Shown here: one piece after another, positions 45,436 to 53,453 of the stretch
Numbering within the stretch: position 1 is the stretch's first letter
Layout: each line of letters opens with the position of its first letter
Position numbers and translations under genes: made by a program
DNA from: Halobacillus shinanisalinarum
Lineage (GTDB): Bacteria > Bacillota > Bacilli > Bacillales > Halobacillaceae
Assembly: GCF_022919835.1 (NCBI RefSeq)
Contig: NZ_CP095074.1
Coordinates: forward strand, 4,690,001-4,754,000
Direction of reading: 5' to 3'
DNA: 64,000 nucleotides
Notes under the pieces: model-generated
Database searches by the model: none
What the model saw: only the letters and a program-made list of their open reading frames with translations
What the model was told of the DNA's origin: nothing

Positions 45436-45551
45436 CCAAAATAGGCGCACTCTTTCAGTATAGAACTAAATGCCTATTTTCATATAACCTATTTGAATGG
45501 ATCAAAAAAATGGCAAGACTGGATCTAAGTGATGGCAATATTCAGTTGTAA
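45354..45551 (+). CDS. Doubtful small ORF across the foldback
   Basis: A 65-codon frame starts at ATG 45354 behind a strong AGGAGGGG (45341-45348). The first half runs through the foldback and is unlike natural protein; the second half (FEWIKKMARLDLSDGNIQL) is more plausible. I do not recognise it and rate it as probably not a gene. Confidence 0.2.
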   Translation: MIGFLARQAFSCRLLPKIITTEAPCQDPKIGALFQYRTKCLFSYNLFEWIKKMARLDLSDGNIQL

Positions 45552-45779
45552 TAAAAGCAAGGAAAGGAAGTGCAAAATTATTAAGCGAGGTCAAAGAAGT
45601 ATTGACGTTTTGATACAGTGAAAAGAATTAAGTTAAAATTTATATGAATATAATATTGCCTTCAAGACTAGGGGATATTCTTAAAAAAGATGATCGCTCT
45701 TTTGTTTGGTCGTTCCCTTTAAACTTATATGATACGCTAATATTATTACCAATCACTTCAAATTCAAGGGGAATTTCTT

Positions 45780-46469
45780 ATGTATAAGAACGTGGGGATC
45801 ATCATGGTTATAACCATACTTTTAGCTGGATGCTCCAATAATAATACTGTTTCTATTGAGGGTAATATATTCGAAGTAAATCATGAGAAGAAGACGTTTG
45901 TCGTCTTTGTTGAAGATGAGTTAATGGCAGAACAAGAGATGGACCACGATAAAAAACAGAAGTCAATCGAAGCTTTTTTAGTTAAGACAGATAAAAGTTT
46001 AGAAGTGAAAGGTGAAGTGGATTCATTTAATGGTTTAAAGCAGGGGCAAAAAGTAGCCGTAGAAATTGGAGAGAATTATGAAGAAAAACTAGTTACAAAG
46101 GATGATCTGTTAAATTATAGTAAACTGCCTGCCTATGAATCCCAAACGGTAACTGTCACACCTTATTCCAAACAAGAGATTGTTCAGGAACTGACAGTAG
46201 AAGAAGGGTATGGGCTTTATACCTATCATCCCGAACCAAATGAAGAGGGAGGATATGATGCCTATCCTAGTTCTGTTGCAGCAAATTTTCCTTTTCAAAG
46301 AATACAGGTAACCCATTCTGTCAGTGATGTTAAAAACACAGAGGAGTTGTTAGAGTTATATGAGGGTTCGCCTACATATATAATTACTGATGAAAAAGGG
46401 ATTGCATTTAAAACAAACAAGATAACGAAACTTAATGAATTTATTAAAACCTTAGAGAAACCAAAGTGA
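45780..46469 (+). CDS. Lipoprotein of unknown function
   Basis: A 229-residue secreted lipoprotein: signal helix and lipobox LAGC (Cys at about 18) followed by SNNNTVSIEGNIFEV. The N-terminal half (about 25-110) is beta-rich with VKGEVDSFNGLKQGQKVAVE, like the DUF3221-type OB-fold lipoproteins of Bacillus. The C-terminal half, from EEGYGLYTYHPEP to SPTYIITDEKGIAFKT, resembles a thioredoxin-like or DUF4174-like end but I cannot name it. AAGGGGAA precedes ATG 45780. It stands alone in the accessory tract. Confidence 0.75.
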   Translation: MYKNVGIIMVITILLAGCSNNNTVSIEGNIFEVNHEKKTFVVFVEDELMAEQEMDHDKKQKSIEAFLVKTDKSLEVKGEVDSFNGLKQGQKVAVEIGENYEEKLVTKDDLLNYSKLPAYESQTVTVTPYSKQEIVQELTVEEGYGLYTYHPEPNEEGGYDAYPSSVAANFPFQRIQVTHSVSDVKNTEELLELYEGSPTYIITDEKGIAFKTNKITKLNEFIKTLEKPK

Positions 46470-46539
46470 ACTTCTTAAACGGTATAAATGAAACGTGTTA
46501 ATAGATGATATTAATTATTGAGAACTAGAATATCTTCAG

Positions 46540-46581
46540 TTCAAGTCTTCCGCATAAGGGCCATTATCTGGAAGACTTGAA
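46540..46581 (+). other. Perfect 12-bp hairpin downstream of the lipoprotein gene
   Basis: TTCAAGTCTTCC and GGAAGACTTGAA flank an 18-base loop containing AAGGGCCATT. There is no T tract on either strand, so it is not an ordinary terminator. Confidence 0.5.
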
Positions 46582-46645
46582 TTCGAGATAAAAGTGAATT
46601 TTATTCCAGATAAGGGAGTTTAGTGGAGTAACGCAGGTAGAAAAT

Positions 46646-46730
46646 GATCAAACTTTTTTTCAAAATGGATCCTTATTATTTATCGTAAAATGCTGGTCTG
46701 TGAGGTATTTTGATCAAACTTTATTTCAAA
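46646..46730 (+). repeat. Short direct repeat duplicating an ORF start
   Basis: GATCAAACTTTTTTTCAAA (46646) and GATCAAACTTTATTTCAAA (46712) are near identical, 66 bases apart. Both read as MIKL(F/Y)FK, suggesting a tandem duplication of a gene start; the first copy ends after 14 codons. Confidence 0.5.
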
Positions 46731-46841
46731 GCAATACTTGATGGCTATCGCACAATAGCGTATGAACTAGAAAAGGAAGGTATTTTTTACACGAAATGGC
46801 TGGTATTTAAAAACTCGGTTCCTGAAAGAAAAAATATATAA
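46710..46841 (+). CDS. Short ORF, probably a fragment
   Basis: TTG 46710, with GAGGT just upstream, opens a 43-codon frame: MIKLYFKAILDGYRTIAYEL, EKEGIFYTKWLVFKNSV, then PERKNI and TAA. The composition is protein-like. It lies downstream of the truncated duplicate start at 46645. No family is recognised; it could be a living small protein or the remains of a longer one. Confidence 0.35.
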   Translation: MIKLYFKAILDGYRTIAYELEKEGIFYTKWLVFKNSVPERKNI

Positions 46842-46850
46842 ATCTATAGA

Positions 46851-46896
46851 AATAAAGAAGAAGCTTTGCTGACAGATGCAGAGCTTCTTCTTTATT
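46851..46896. terminator. Bidirectional terminator between convergent genes
   Basis: AATAAAGAAGAAGCT pairs with AGCTTCTTCTTTATT (15 bp) around a 16-base loop. It lies at the 3' end of the minus-strand phytase-like gene, and T-rich sequence is present on both strands. Confidence 0.8.
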
Positions 46897-46923
46897 GTAC
46901 TTTTCCTAAGTGTGTTCTTTCCT

Positions 46924-48153
46924 TTATTTATCCTCAGGTATAATTTCCACAGCGATTATCTGTGTGATTTGGCTTCGATTGAAGTTATTGTCTGAAACCA
47001 GAACCAGGGTGTCATTTCCGTTTGGGAGCTTTTTGCCCCAGGTCATTCCCTCTACATTATCCACTTTATCAAGTGCAAGGGTATTTAAGTTAACGACCAG
47101 TTCTTTCTGAAATGGGATGATATTCTCCTTGTCTATTGATTCCATACTGCTGATGTCCGTCGCTCCGTTTACATTTATTTTATAAACCCTTACATAGTTG
47201 CTGTAGCTACCATCTTCTGCTTGAACACTGGCACGTTCTAGCACTAACAGTTCCTGATCATTGATAGCTAAAATCTCGGTTACACCATTGTCTGCATGTT
47301 TCCCATCCCCCGGTTGTTCTGGAATAGCATCAATCGGATAGGCATATTCAGCTAATACATTTCCTTCTCTGTCATATTGGGTGATTCGTGATAATGCTCC
47401 TGATTCAGGTGTTGGTATGGCATCATCCTGAAGAAGCGGCCCTTCCATTGCCGTCCAGTATGTTTCCCCGTCCGCAGAGAATGTGCTGCCTTCCAATGCT
47501 AAGTTGTTTCGGAATCCTTTTTCATACTGTTCATCCATGATTGCAGTCTCTGTTAAAGGCAATTCGGAAATAAAGCTGCCGTCTGGTGTGGCTTGACGAA
47601 TAAATGGATTCAAACCAAGGGAACGATCGCCTTCACTTGTATACCAGATGCTTCTGTTTTGTGGATCAAAGCGGATTGATTCTGGGTCTGCAACAATCCC
47701 CTCTGTACTGGAAAGGAATTGATTTTTGTTTGGATAAACGGTGTTACCAGGCTGTTTCAAGTAAGTGATATCGACTAGGTTAACGGTCTGAAAACCCCTG
47801 AAGTTATAGTTAATTTTCGCTTCATAAAGTCTTGCCGGGTTATGATATGACCTGTCATCACTAATGATCAGCCATTTATTGTTGTGAGGGTTGTACGTGA
47901 TACCGGAAAAGCCACCAACCACTGTTCCTTTATAGGTCATTTCATGAGGCAGATTGAAAGCTCCTATTAATCTTACATGGTCAATAGAGCGGGCTTCCAT
48001 TTCTTTTTTCTTGTTTTCTGATTGCATGGCAGATTGGATTTCTTTGCTGCTGGTGGTTCCTGAGTGGGCCTGTGCAGAAGTAGTAACTACGGTTTGCCCT
48101 ATAAGGAACAAAGCTGCCATACCAGCCAAAACAGACTTGCCAAATTTACTCAT
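46924..48153 (-). CDS. Secreted esterase-like/phytase-like beta-propeller protein
   Basis: 409 residues. The N-terminal signal peptide is about 30 aa with an AQAHS cleavage region. The mature part belongs to the esterase-like activity of phytase family (PF13449): GGFSGITYNPHNNKWLIISDD near the start, ADPESIRFDPQNRSIWYTSEG, NLALEGSTFSADGETYWTAME, and NVEGMTWGKKLPNGNDTLVLVSDNN near the end. The Asp/Glu pattern suits calcium-dependent phosphate-ester chemistry, but true phytase activity is unproven. AGAGGAGTG precedes the start. TTTACA and TTAAAC hexamers 50-75 bases upstream faintly recall Pho boxes. Confidence 0.85.
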   Translation of the reverse strand: MSKFGKSVLAGMAALFLIGQTVVTTSAQAHSGTTSSKEIQSAMQSENKKKEMEARSIDHVRLIGAFNLPHEMTYKGTVVGGFSGITYNPHNNKWLIISDDRSYHNPARLYEAKINYNFRGFQTVNLVDITYLKQPGNTVYPNKNQFLSSTEGIVADPESIRFDPQNRSIWYTSEGDRSLGLNPFIRQATPDGSFISELPLTETAIMDEQYEKGFRNNLALEGSTFSADGETYWTAMEGPLLQDDAIPTPESGALSRITQYDREGNVLAEYAYPIDAIPEQPGDGKHADNGVTEILAINDQELLVLERASVQAEDGSYSNYVRVYKINVNGATDISSMESIDKENIIPFQKELVVNLNTLALDKVDNVEGMTWGKKLPNGNDTLVLVSDNNFNRSQITQIIAVEIIPEDK

Positions 48154-48723
48154 AAAATCACTCCTCTATTAATCTAATATTTAAGACTATTGTATCGGAA
48201 TGATATTAATGTTGTTTAACTATTTATTATAAATATGTAAAGAAAGACACGCATTTTGGATGAGGACTGTTGCTTTAAAAATATGCATAGATCGTTCGCA
48301 TCTTTTTACGTACTTTAGGAAATTTTTAGCCAGTAAGGGATTCGATGTAGCTAAAACTTTAACGTCCCAAGTATAAGAAAGTATAAATTTTTGGCTCAAT
48401 AATGTCCTTTTTCATCAAGAGCCACGTTCAGCTCCAGCGCCTACTCCCTCGAGGTCTTACGGTTGTCGGGGTGATCAAGGTTTTCGCTTTTGTTCTTCCA
48501 CAAATGGGGTGCAGTTTAAACTGAAGACTTGCGCTCTTTCTTTGTGAATACCAGCTAATAGAAGCTTGGTGCCACTTTATCTTAGTATCGAATCTTCTTT
48601 TAAAAGGAGCGTGATTATTCAATAAAGGATGCCTCTATTAATTGTCAGGTCTTTGAATATACCCTAACAAGAACACTTCTCCTTCTTGTGCGGCCGAATA
48701 GGTTGGATTATGTAATTCTAGAA
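48154..48723 (+). other. Intergenic tract with a dispersed Bacillaceae repeat
   Basis: At 48430-48460 the sequence CAGCTCCAGCGCCTACTCC and CTCGAGGTCTTACGG matches the common Bacillaceae intergenic repeat, continuing to about 48610 with TTTTCGCTTTTGTTCTTCC. The rest holds no gene that I can support; a minus-strand frame at 48428-48622 is part of the repeat. Confidence 0.5.
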
Positions 48724-48753
48724 AAGAAGCTTTTAAGTGAAAGCTTCTTTTTT
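48724..48753 (+). terminator. Terminator upstream of the flavodoxin promoter
   Basis: AAGAAGCTTT and AAAGCTTCTT pair, followed by a T tract. It insulates the flavodoxin gene from upstream transcription. Confidence 0.8.
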
Positions 48754-48765
48754 ATGCACTCATTT

Positions 48766-48784
48766 GACAATGATAATCATTATC
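48766..48784 (+). promoter_or_regulatory. Fur box (overlapping the -35)
   Basis: GACAATGATAATCATTATC matches the 19-bp Fur consensus GATAATGATAATCATTATC at 18 positions. It overlaps a TTGACA at 48764-48769, so Fur with iron should block transcription of the flavodoxin. Confidence 0.92.
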
Positions 48785-48814
48785 AACTAAACTTGAGGTG
48801 AGGAGGTAGAATGT

Positions 48815-49282
48815 ATGCAAAGAGTAGTCGTACTATTCGCCAGTATGTCGGGAAACACCGAGGAAATCGCAGAGATTATTGAAACTCACTTGCTGGAATT
48901 GAAAGTTTCTGTTTCCCTTTTTCAAATAGATATGGATGATGTTGAAGTAGAGGATTTGTTGAATTATGATGCGATCCTGTTAGGCAGTTACACGTGGGGG
49001 GACGGCGATGTCCCTTATGAATTGGAAGATTTCTATGAGGATTTGGCGGTTGTTGATTTAAGCGGAAAAGCAGCCGCATGTTTTGGTTCATGTGATTCGA
49101 TGTATCCAGCATATGGAGGAGCCGTTGATAAATTTGAAGAACAACTTGCAGCATGTGGAGCGAAGATTTTGATCCCATCGCTTAAGGTGGAACTAACGCC
49201 AGAGGAAGATGACGTGAAACGCTGCCAGAAATTCGTTGAAGACTTTACTAAGAACCTCCATGCTTCCCTAGCGAAAAATTGA
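48815..49282 (+). CDS. Flavodoxin, Fur-regulated
   Basis: 155 residues, an FMN electron carrier that replaces ferredoxin when iron is scarce. The phosphate-binding loop is ASMSGNTEEIAE (about 9-20), the FMN-shielding loops are SYTWGDGDVP and GSCDSMYPAYGGAVD. It is equivalent to YkuN/YkuP of B. subtilis, which are also under Fur, but stands here as one gene rather than in a ykuNOP operon. AGGAGGTAG precedes ATG 48815. The nearly perfect Fur box 31 bases upstream sets its regulation. Confidence 0.92.
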   Translation: MQRVVVLFASMSGNTEEIAEIIETHLLELKVSVSLFQIDMDDVEVEDLLNYDAILLGSYTWGDGDVPYELEDFYEDLAVVDLSGKAAACFGSCDSMYPAYGGAVDKFEEQLAACGAKILIPSLKVELTPEEDDVKRCQKFVEDFTKNLHASLAKN

Positions 49283-49296
49283 ATATGTGTTGGGAT

Positions 49297-49331
49297 AGCG
49301 ACTATCGCTTTTGAGGAATAGTCGCTTTTTT
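49297..49331 (+). terminator. Terminator after flavodoxin
   Basis: AGCGACTAT and ATAGTCGCT pair around a 15-base loop, then six Ts. Confidence 0.85.
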
Positions 49332-49869
49332 ATATAGAATAATGAAGCATCTCCCAAAAGCCTTTTACAAAGCTATTCCTTTAAAGAGGGCAAAAGCGGA
49401 AGATCATGATTAATATTATCTTGAAATCAAGTCTTCATGAAAAGGGGCGCGATTGCTTAACAAGATAATTACTTATAGACTGGACGGCTTTTGCCGTTCA
49501 GCCTTTTTCATTTCATTAGGGTTTACTCCATTGAGAATATATAGAGCTACGATTCTAGGTGTTCAGATTGTCTCATATACATGTATCAAAACTTAATACT
49601 CCTCCTTACCGTTGTTAAACCCCACCATTTAATACTTTCTAATGCTTATCGTTGTAAATCTGAATTCTCCTGACTGGACCCCTTTTTGGGCTTTCTGTGA
49701 AGCACTTACAACTTCCTCTACTATTTCGAGAGGTATGGATTTAACGGAAAATAAATTTACTAGAAAAGCAGTTTACAAATCAATGACAGTAATGTAACGT
49801 AAGTGTAATGTAATTAGGGGAGCATGAAGAATACGCGAAGTAATAAAAAGGACACGGGGAGGTTATAAC
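49332..49869 (+). other. Intergenic tract with orphan terminator and minus-strand scrap
   Basis: An orphan terminator lies at 49480-49509 (CTGGACGGC-TTTT-GCCGTTCAG then CTTTTTC). On the minus strand 49772-49629 is a 47-codon frame without start (KSIPLEIVEEVVSASQKAQK, GVQSGEFRFTTISIRKY, TAA), probably gene debris. Nothing else is supported. Confidence 0.4.
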
Positions 49870-50199
49870 ATGAGTGAACTGGCGAAGCAGATCGACGGAA
49901 AGCCGATGATCGAAGGAAAAGAGATCATACGTAACTGGACTATCAAAGACCGTGAAGAAGCTCAAGAAGTTATAGCGTTCTTTATCGACCTTAAAGGGGA
50001 TCGTCAATTAAGCGATATCATCTCGGAGTATAAACGATTAGTTCATACTTTTCGAGAAGTCGCAAACATACAGGCTGAAAAGGGCAATCAAGGGGAAGCG
50101 AATAAGCTACAACGCTCTATAGACAACTGGACGGCAGAACTAGATAAGCTCCAAACGGCTCTATTAATGACTGATAATAGCGTAGGTGCCATCTATTAA
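49870..50199 (+). CDS. Helical protein of unknown function
   Basis: 109 residues from ATG 49870, preceded by GGGGAGG. It is hydrophilic and mostly helical with heptad-like stretches (EVIAFFIDLKGDRQLSDIIS; LQRSIDNWTAELDKLQTALL), no Cys and no membrane segment. The leader sequence GAAGAATACGCGAAG...AAAAAGGACACGGGGAGG recurs in altered form just after the gene. Size and style recall small prophage or conjugative-element proteins, but I recognise no family. Two terminators follow in tandem. Confidence 0.6.
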   Translation: MSELAKQIDGKPMIEGKEIIRNWTIKDREEAQEVIAFFIDLKGDRQLSDIISEYKRLVHTFREVANIQAEKGNQGEANKLQRSIDNWTAELDKLQTALLMTDNSVGAIY

Positions 50200-50227
50200 T
50201 TAATGTGTATATGAAGAATACGGAAAA

Positions 50228-50347
50228 GGACGGCTCTCCCACGCCGTCTTTTCTTACGGCATCAATTACAAAAGGACGGTTTATAACAGACCATGAAGAA
50301 GCTCCGACGGAATAATATACGGGCGGCTCCGTGCCGTCTTTTTATTT
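50228..50347 (+). terminator. Two related terminators in tandem
   Basis: GACGGC-TCTCCCAC-GCCGTC then TTTTC (50228-50253), and ACGGGCGGCTCCGTGCCGTC then TTTTTATTTT (50319-50347). The region between them repeats leader-like pieces (AAAAGGACGGTTTATAACA), so one may be a decayed duplicate of the other. Confidence 0.75.
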
Positions 50348-50668
50348 TACAATAAAATAGAGGGAATTAAATGGTTTAGGTAGTGTACCATGATTGAACA
50401 TATATGTTAAAAAGAAGAGAAGGACGGAATCTATGTAACAATCAGGACATCAGGGGAGATTACTAATTGAAATTGATTCCATCTTTCTCATAAGGTCATG
50501 ATATCAGAACATACGTTTCTAAGGAAGGAAGTATTGAAAATATTACTGCATTTATATCACGAACGGGCCATTTAATGGAATAAGGGGAGAACTTTTAGAA
50601 AGTAAATAGAATAGCATTAAGTATATGAATACTTCTCTGCTGTAAATGAGATGGATAGAGCCAGATAC
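50348..50668 (+). other. Gene-free tract with one copy of a diverged repeat
   Basis: 50465-50520 is about 80 percent identical to 52290-52339 (shared core TTCTCATAAGGTCAT, then ATATC and ACATACGT). Reading frames in it (HKVMISEHTFLRKEVLKI) are short and broken. The rest shows no feature. Confidence 0.45.
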
Positions 50669-50703
50669 AAAAAAGCCACCCGTTACTTTTGACAGGGTGG
50701 CTT
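50669..50703 (-). terminator. Terminator of the metallophosphoesterase gene
   Basis: On the minus strand GCCACCC and GGGTGGC pair around a 13-base loop followed by TTTTTT. Confidence 0.88.
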
Positions 50704-50759
50704 ATCCTATAATATTCTTTTGCTAATCTATTAACAGTATAACTGCAGTTAATCCTTTT

Positions 50760-51863
50760 TTACTGTATTCCATAGTCTTTCGCAAAAACCATTTCGGTGT
50801 CGACAATTCCATCCTTCGTATTTTCATCTAAGTTGAACACCCGGGCACCACGTAATCTGTGATTTTCCTCCTCGCCAAGGCCATAAGCTCCAAATCCTAC
50901 GCTTCCTGCATAGCCTAATTTGATTCCATAATAGTCCCCAACATATGTATTGATGTGATCATGGCCAGAAAACACACCTTTTACGTCGCCTCTCTCCAGC
51001 ATAGCAGCAAACATTCCGCTGTTAAATGGACCAGTACAAACACACTCATTCTTTTCGCCTCTGATATTATGTTTTTCCACAGCTTTTGCATGGCTTTCTT
51101 CTGTTCTTTCAGATGGGCTAGCATACCACATATATTCAAATTCCGGGAGAGGAATATGCATGAACGCTAACGAAGGAACCTTATGTCCGGTTGTTTTCTC
51201 CAGTTTTTTAGAAGTTTCAGTATACCACTGAACCTGATCGTGGCGGAGCCAATCCCAGGTTTGATAACCTTCGAAATCCTGCCCTGCAATTTCCTCGGGT
51301 GCGTATCTTCCGCTGTCAAACAGCCAAATATTAAATGCCGGTTTTGTATTTTTGGAATTATTGATAACAAGGTTTGTATTTCCTGTTCCGGTAATATCTT
51401 TTGGTCCGGGCTTATTGACGTTATGTTCATAAGACATATAGATTTCTAGCATTTCTTCTTCATCTAACCCGGTCTTCGGTGTATGGTCCTCATCATGGTT
51501 GCCGAAGGTTACCGCCCATTGTACCCCTCTATCTTCCATCGGTTGGGTAATAGTTTTTATGGCTTGCTTCACCTCCTCCGGTGTTTCCAGATCAGCGTTA
51601 AGCATATCGCCATTTAAAATGGCCAAATCAGGCTTCTGCTCATCAAGCACTGTATTCATTAATTCTATCGTCCGGGGATCGATATCCTCATCATCTTGAA
51701 TGTCATTAAACTGTACGATTCGATACTTCCCATCAGCGTTGAATTGCAGCTTTTCATTTTCATTTGTTTTCCCTTGAACGGGAGAACTGAAAGAATTTGT
51801 TGTGATTAAGATAGCGGTAATAGCGATGGTAACAATACTAATACCAAGAGATTTTAATTTCAT
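50760..51863 (-). CDS. Secreted calcineurin-like metallophosphoesterase
   Basis: 367 residues with an N-terminal signal peptide (hydrophobic 8-28). The metal-site motifs appear in order: QFNDIQDDEDID (Asp-x-x-Asp variant), LAILNGDM (Gly-Asp), TFGNHDEDH (GNHD), AFMHIPLPE (His), and VFSGHDHINTY (GHDH). The fold matches purple-acid-phosphatase-like exported phosphodiesterases. AGAAGGAGG precedes the start. With the phytase-like gene 3 kb away it suggests scavenging of organic phosphate outside the cell; this is inference. Copies of a degenerate repeat flank the gene at about 50465 and 52290. Confidence 0.87.
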   Translation of the reverse strand: MKLKSLGISIVTIAITAILITTNSFSSPVQGKTNENEKLQFNADGKYRIVQFNDIQDDEDIDPRTIELMNTVLDEQKPDLAILNGDMLNADLETPEEVKQAIKTITQPMEDRGVQWAVTFGNHDEDHTPKTGLDEEEMLEIYMSYEHNVNKPGPKDITGTGNTNLVINNSKNTKPAFNIWLFDSGRYAPEEIAGQDFEGYQTWDWLRHDQVQWYTETSKKLEKTTGHKVPSLAFMHIPLPEFEYMWYASPSERTEESHAKAVEKHNIRGEKNECVCTGPFNSGMFAAMLERGDVKGVFSGHDHINTYVGDYYGIKLGYAGSVGFGAYGLGEEENHRLRGARVFNLDENTKDGIVDTEMVFAKDYGIQ

Positions 51864-52558
51864 AAAATAGCCTCCTTCTTACATAAGTAGTCTTTATACA
51901 TTCAAATTAAGTTTAATAAAATAGTATTAATTCTATATAAATTTACTTCCAATATTACGTAAAATATTCTTCAAATGGGCGCATAGGCGTACTAATGTAA
52001 TAAGAGTGCGCTTTTTCTGAATCGGTCCATATTATGCAGGAGTTTTCATTCTCGAGTGTAGGGATCTTTTTTGATGGTTTCATTGTTCCTTTGTAACTTT
52101 AAAGCAAAGTGGAGGGGCTAATCCTCCACTTCGTTGACTAAATAATAACCCAATGCTAAACAGCCTTTGTTCTATTTATCTTACGTAAGTAATTACGCTT
52201 TGCATCATTCATTTACCCAGTTACATTTATTGTCACTAATCTTGATGGGCATGGGGTATCGCCGACATTCCAAATATTAGGAAGGTGCCAATTGAAATGA
52301 TTCCTTCTCATAAGGTCATCATATCGAAACATACGTCTCGAACAGAGGGAAATCTTAAATTTGTTAGAAAAACTGTATTAAAGAACCGGTAAAGATGGTT
52401 AATAAACAGTACAAATCATGGAAATGTAATTGGATTTTTAAAATAAACGGAGATTTTAAGGGGATTTTTACATAAATCGAGCAATTACAATGGTAATTCC
52501 TTTAGTGAAAAGGCTATATAATTTCTGAATATTTAATTGCGGAAGAAAGAGGATTATA
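51864..52558 (+). other. Gene-free tract between phosphoesterase and GNAT
   Basis: It contains a perfect hairpin AAGTGGAGG/CCTCCACTT (52107-52131, no T tract), a weak GCGCA/TGCGC stem with TTTTT near 52011, and the second repeat copy at 52290-52339, which here carries a 31-codon open frame from ATG 52298. No established gene is seen. Confidence 0.45.
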
Positions 52559-53154
52559 ATGATTGAAATTAAACGTGCCAGTGAATTAGGTGAAATCCAA
52601 AAAAGAAGATTAGTGAGATTTTTGTTGATAGTTTTGGTAAGCCCCCAACTTATTTTTCAGAAGATAATAAAAAACTAGCAGAAGCTTTAGAGCATATGTT
52701 TGTTCTTGGTGTTTTCTACGTCGCAATTATAGAAGGTGAAATTGCAGGGATGACAGCCTGTACCAATGGTGAATTTTCTTCCGTTTACTTGAATAAAAAA
52801 GAATTAAGAAAACATTTAGGGTTTTACAAAGGTACAATTGCCTACACTGTTTTAAAACCTGAATTTGAAAAACCTCTGCTAGAAACTGGTAATAAAATAG
52901 CCTCTGTTGAATTTGTTGCAACAGCTTCAAAATATAGAGGCAAAGGTGTTGCGACAGCAATTATGAATTATATATTCACTTTCCCTCAATATAGGGAGTA
53001 TGTTTTAAAAGTTGCAGATACAAATATAAATGCGGTAAAACTATATGAAAAACTAGGTTACAAAGAATTTAAACGAATAAAACCAAAATTCAGAAAAATA
53101 AGTGGTGTTAATTACCTTGTATATATGAAATATATAAAGCCAAATAGCAAATAA
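52559..53154 (+). pseudogene. GNAT-family acetyltransferase with one-base frameshift
   Basis: The start ATG 52559 follows GAAAGAGG. The first 16 codons (MIEIKRASELGEIQK) are in one frame; the rest (ISEIFVDSFGKPPTYFSED onward) lie in another. One A is missing from the A run at 52601-52606; adding it joins them as QKKKISEIF. The main body has the acetyl-CoA motif ATASKYRGKGVATAIM (R/Q-x-x-G-x-G/A) and a C-terminal NINAVKLYEKLGYKEF. Joined length would be about 198 aa. The substrate is unknown. Relatively AT-rich codons suggest acquisition. Confidence 0.8.
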
Positions 53155-53259
53155 AATTATTTAATACTCCCATATCTATACATGGTGCCTTTTATATGAA
53201 GGAATAAAACAAGACAGAGTTTTAATTGGTGAAACATTTAATGAAAATTTAAAATATCT
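53155..53259 (+). other. Short AT-rich gap
   Basis: I see no signal that can be supported here. Confidence 0.3.
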
Positions 53260-53453
53260 ATGTCTAAGGTCGTTTTCATATCCTATTTCCTTTCACTTTC
53301 AATCCTAATGCTAGCTGCAAGAGGCTCTAAACCAAGGACACAACAACTGACCAGCAAAACCAGCAGTTACAACAGGATCAACAAAATCCCTTATCAATAT
53401 CTCTTAACCGAAAAGGGGGGCTAGCGAGAAACCGTCCTTTTTTCTTTAACTAA
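53260..53453 (+). pseudogene. Decayed lipoprotein gene fragment
   Basis: ATG 53260 opens MSKVVFISYFLSLSILMLAA then RGS where a lipobox LAACGS is expected, so the lipidated Cys is replaced by Arg. Past GSK the natural frame is one base over: TKDTTTDQQNQQLQQDQQNP then LSISLNRKGG, a Gln-rich linker typical of lipoproteins, ending at TAA 53451. The mature domain is missing. This is a true degraded gene, because a lipobox substitution accompanies the frameshift. Confidence 0.5.

Noticed and set aside
48428..48622. Minus-strand reading frame
   Set aside because: It is made entirely of the dispersed Bacillaceae repeat and lacks a ribosome site.
51977..52015. Terminator GCGCA/TGCGC followed by TTTTT
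   Set aside because: The stem is only five pairs with a loop of over 20 bases and no gene ends there.
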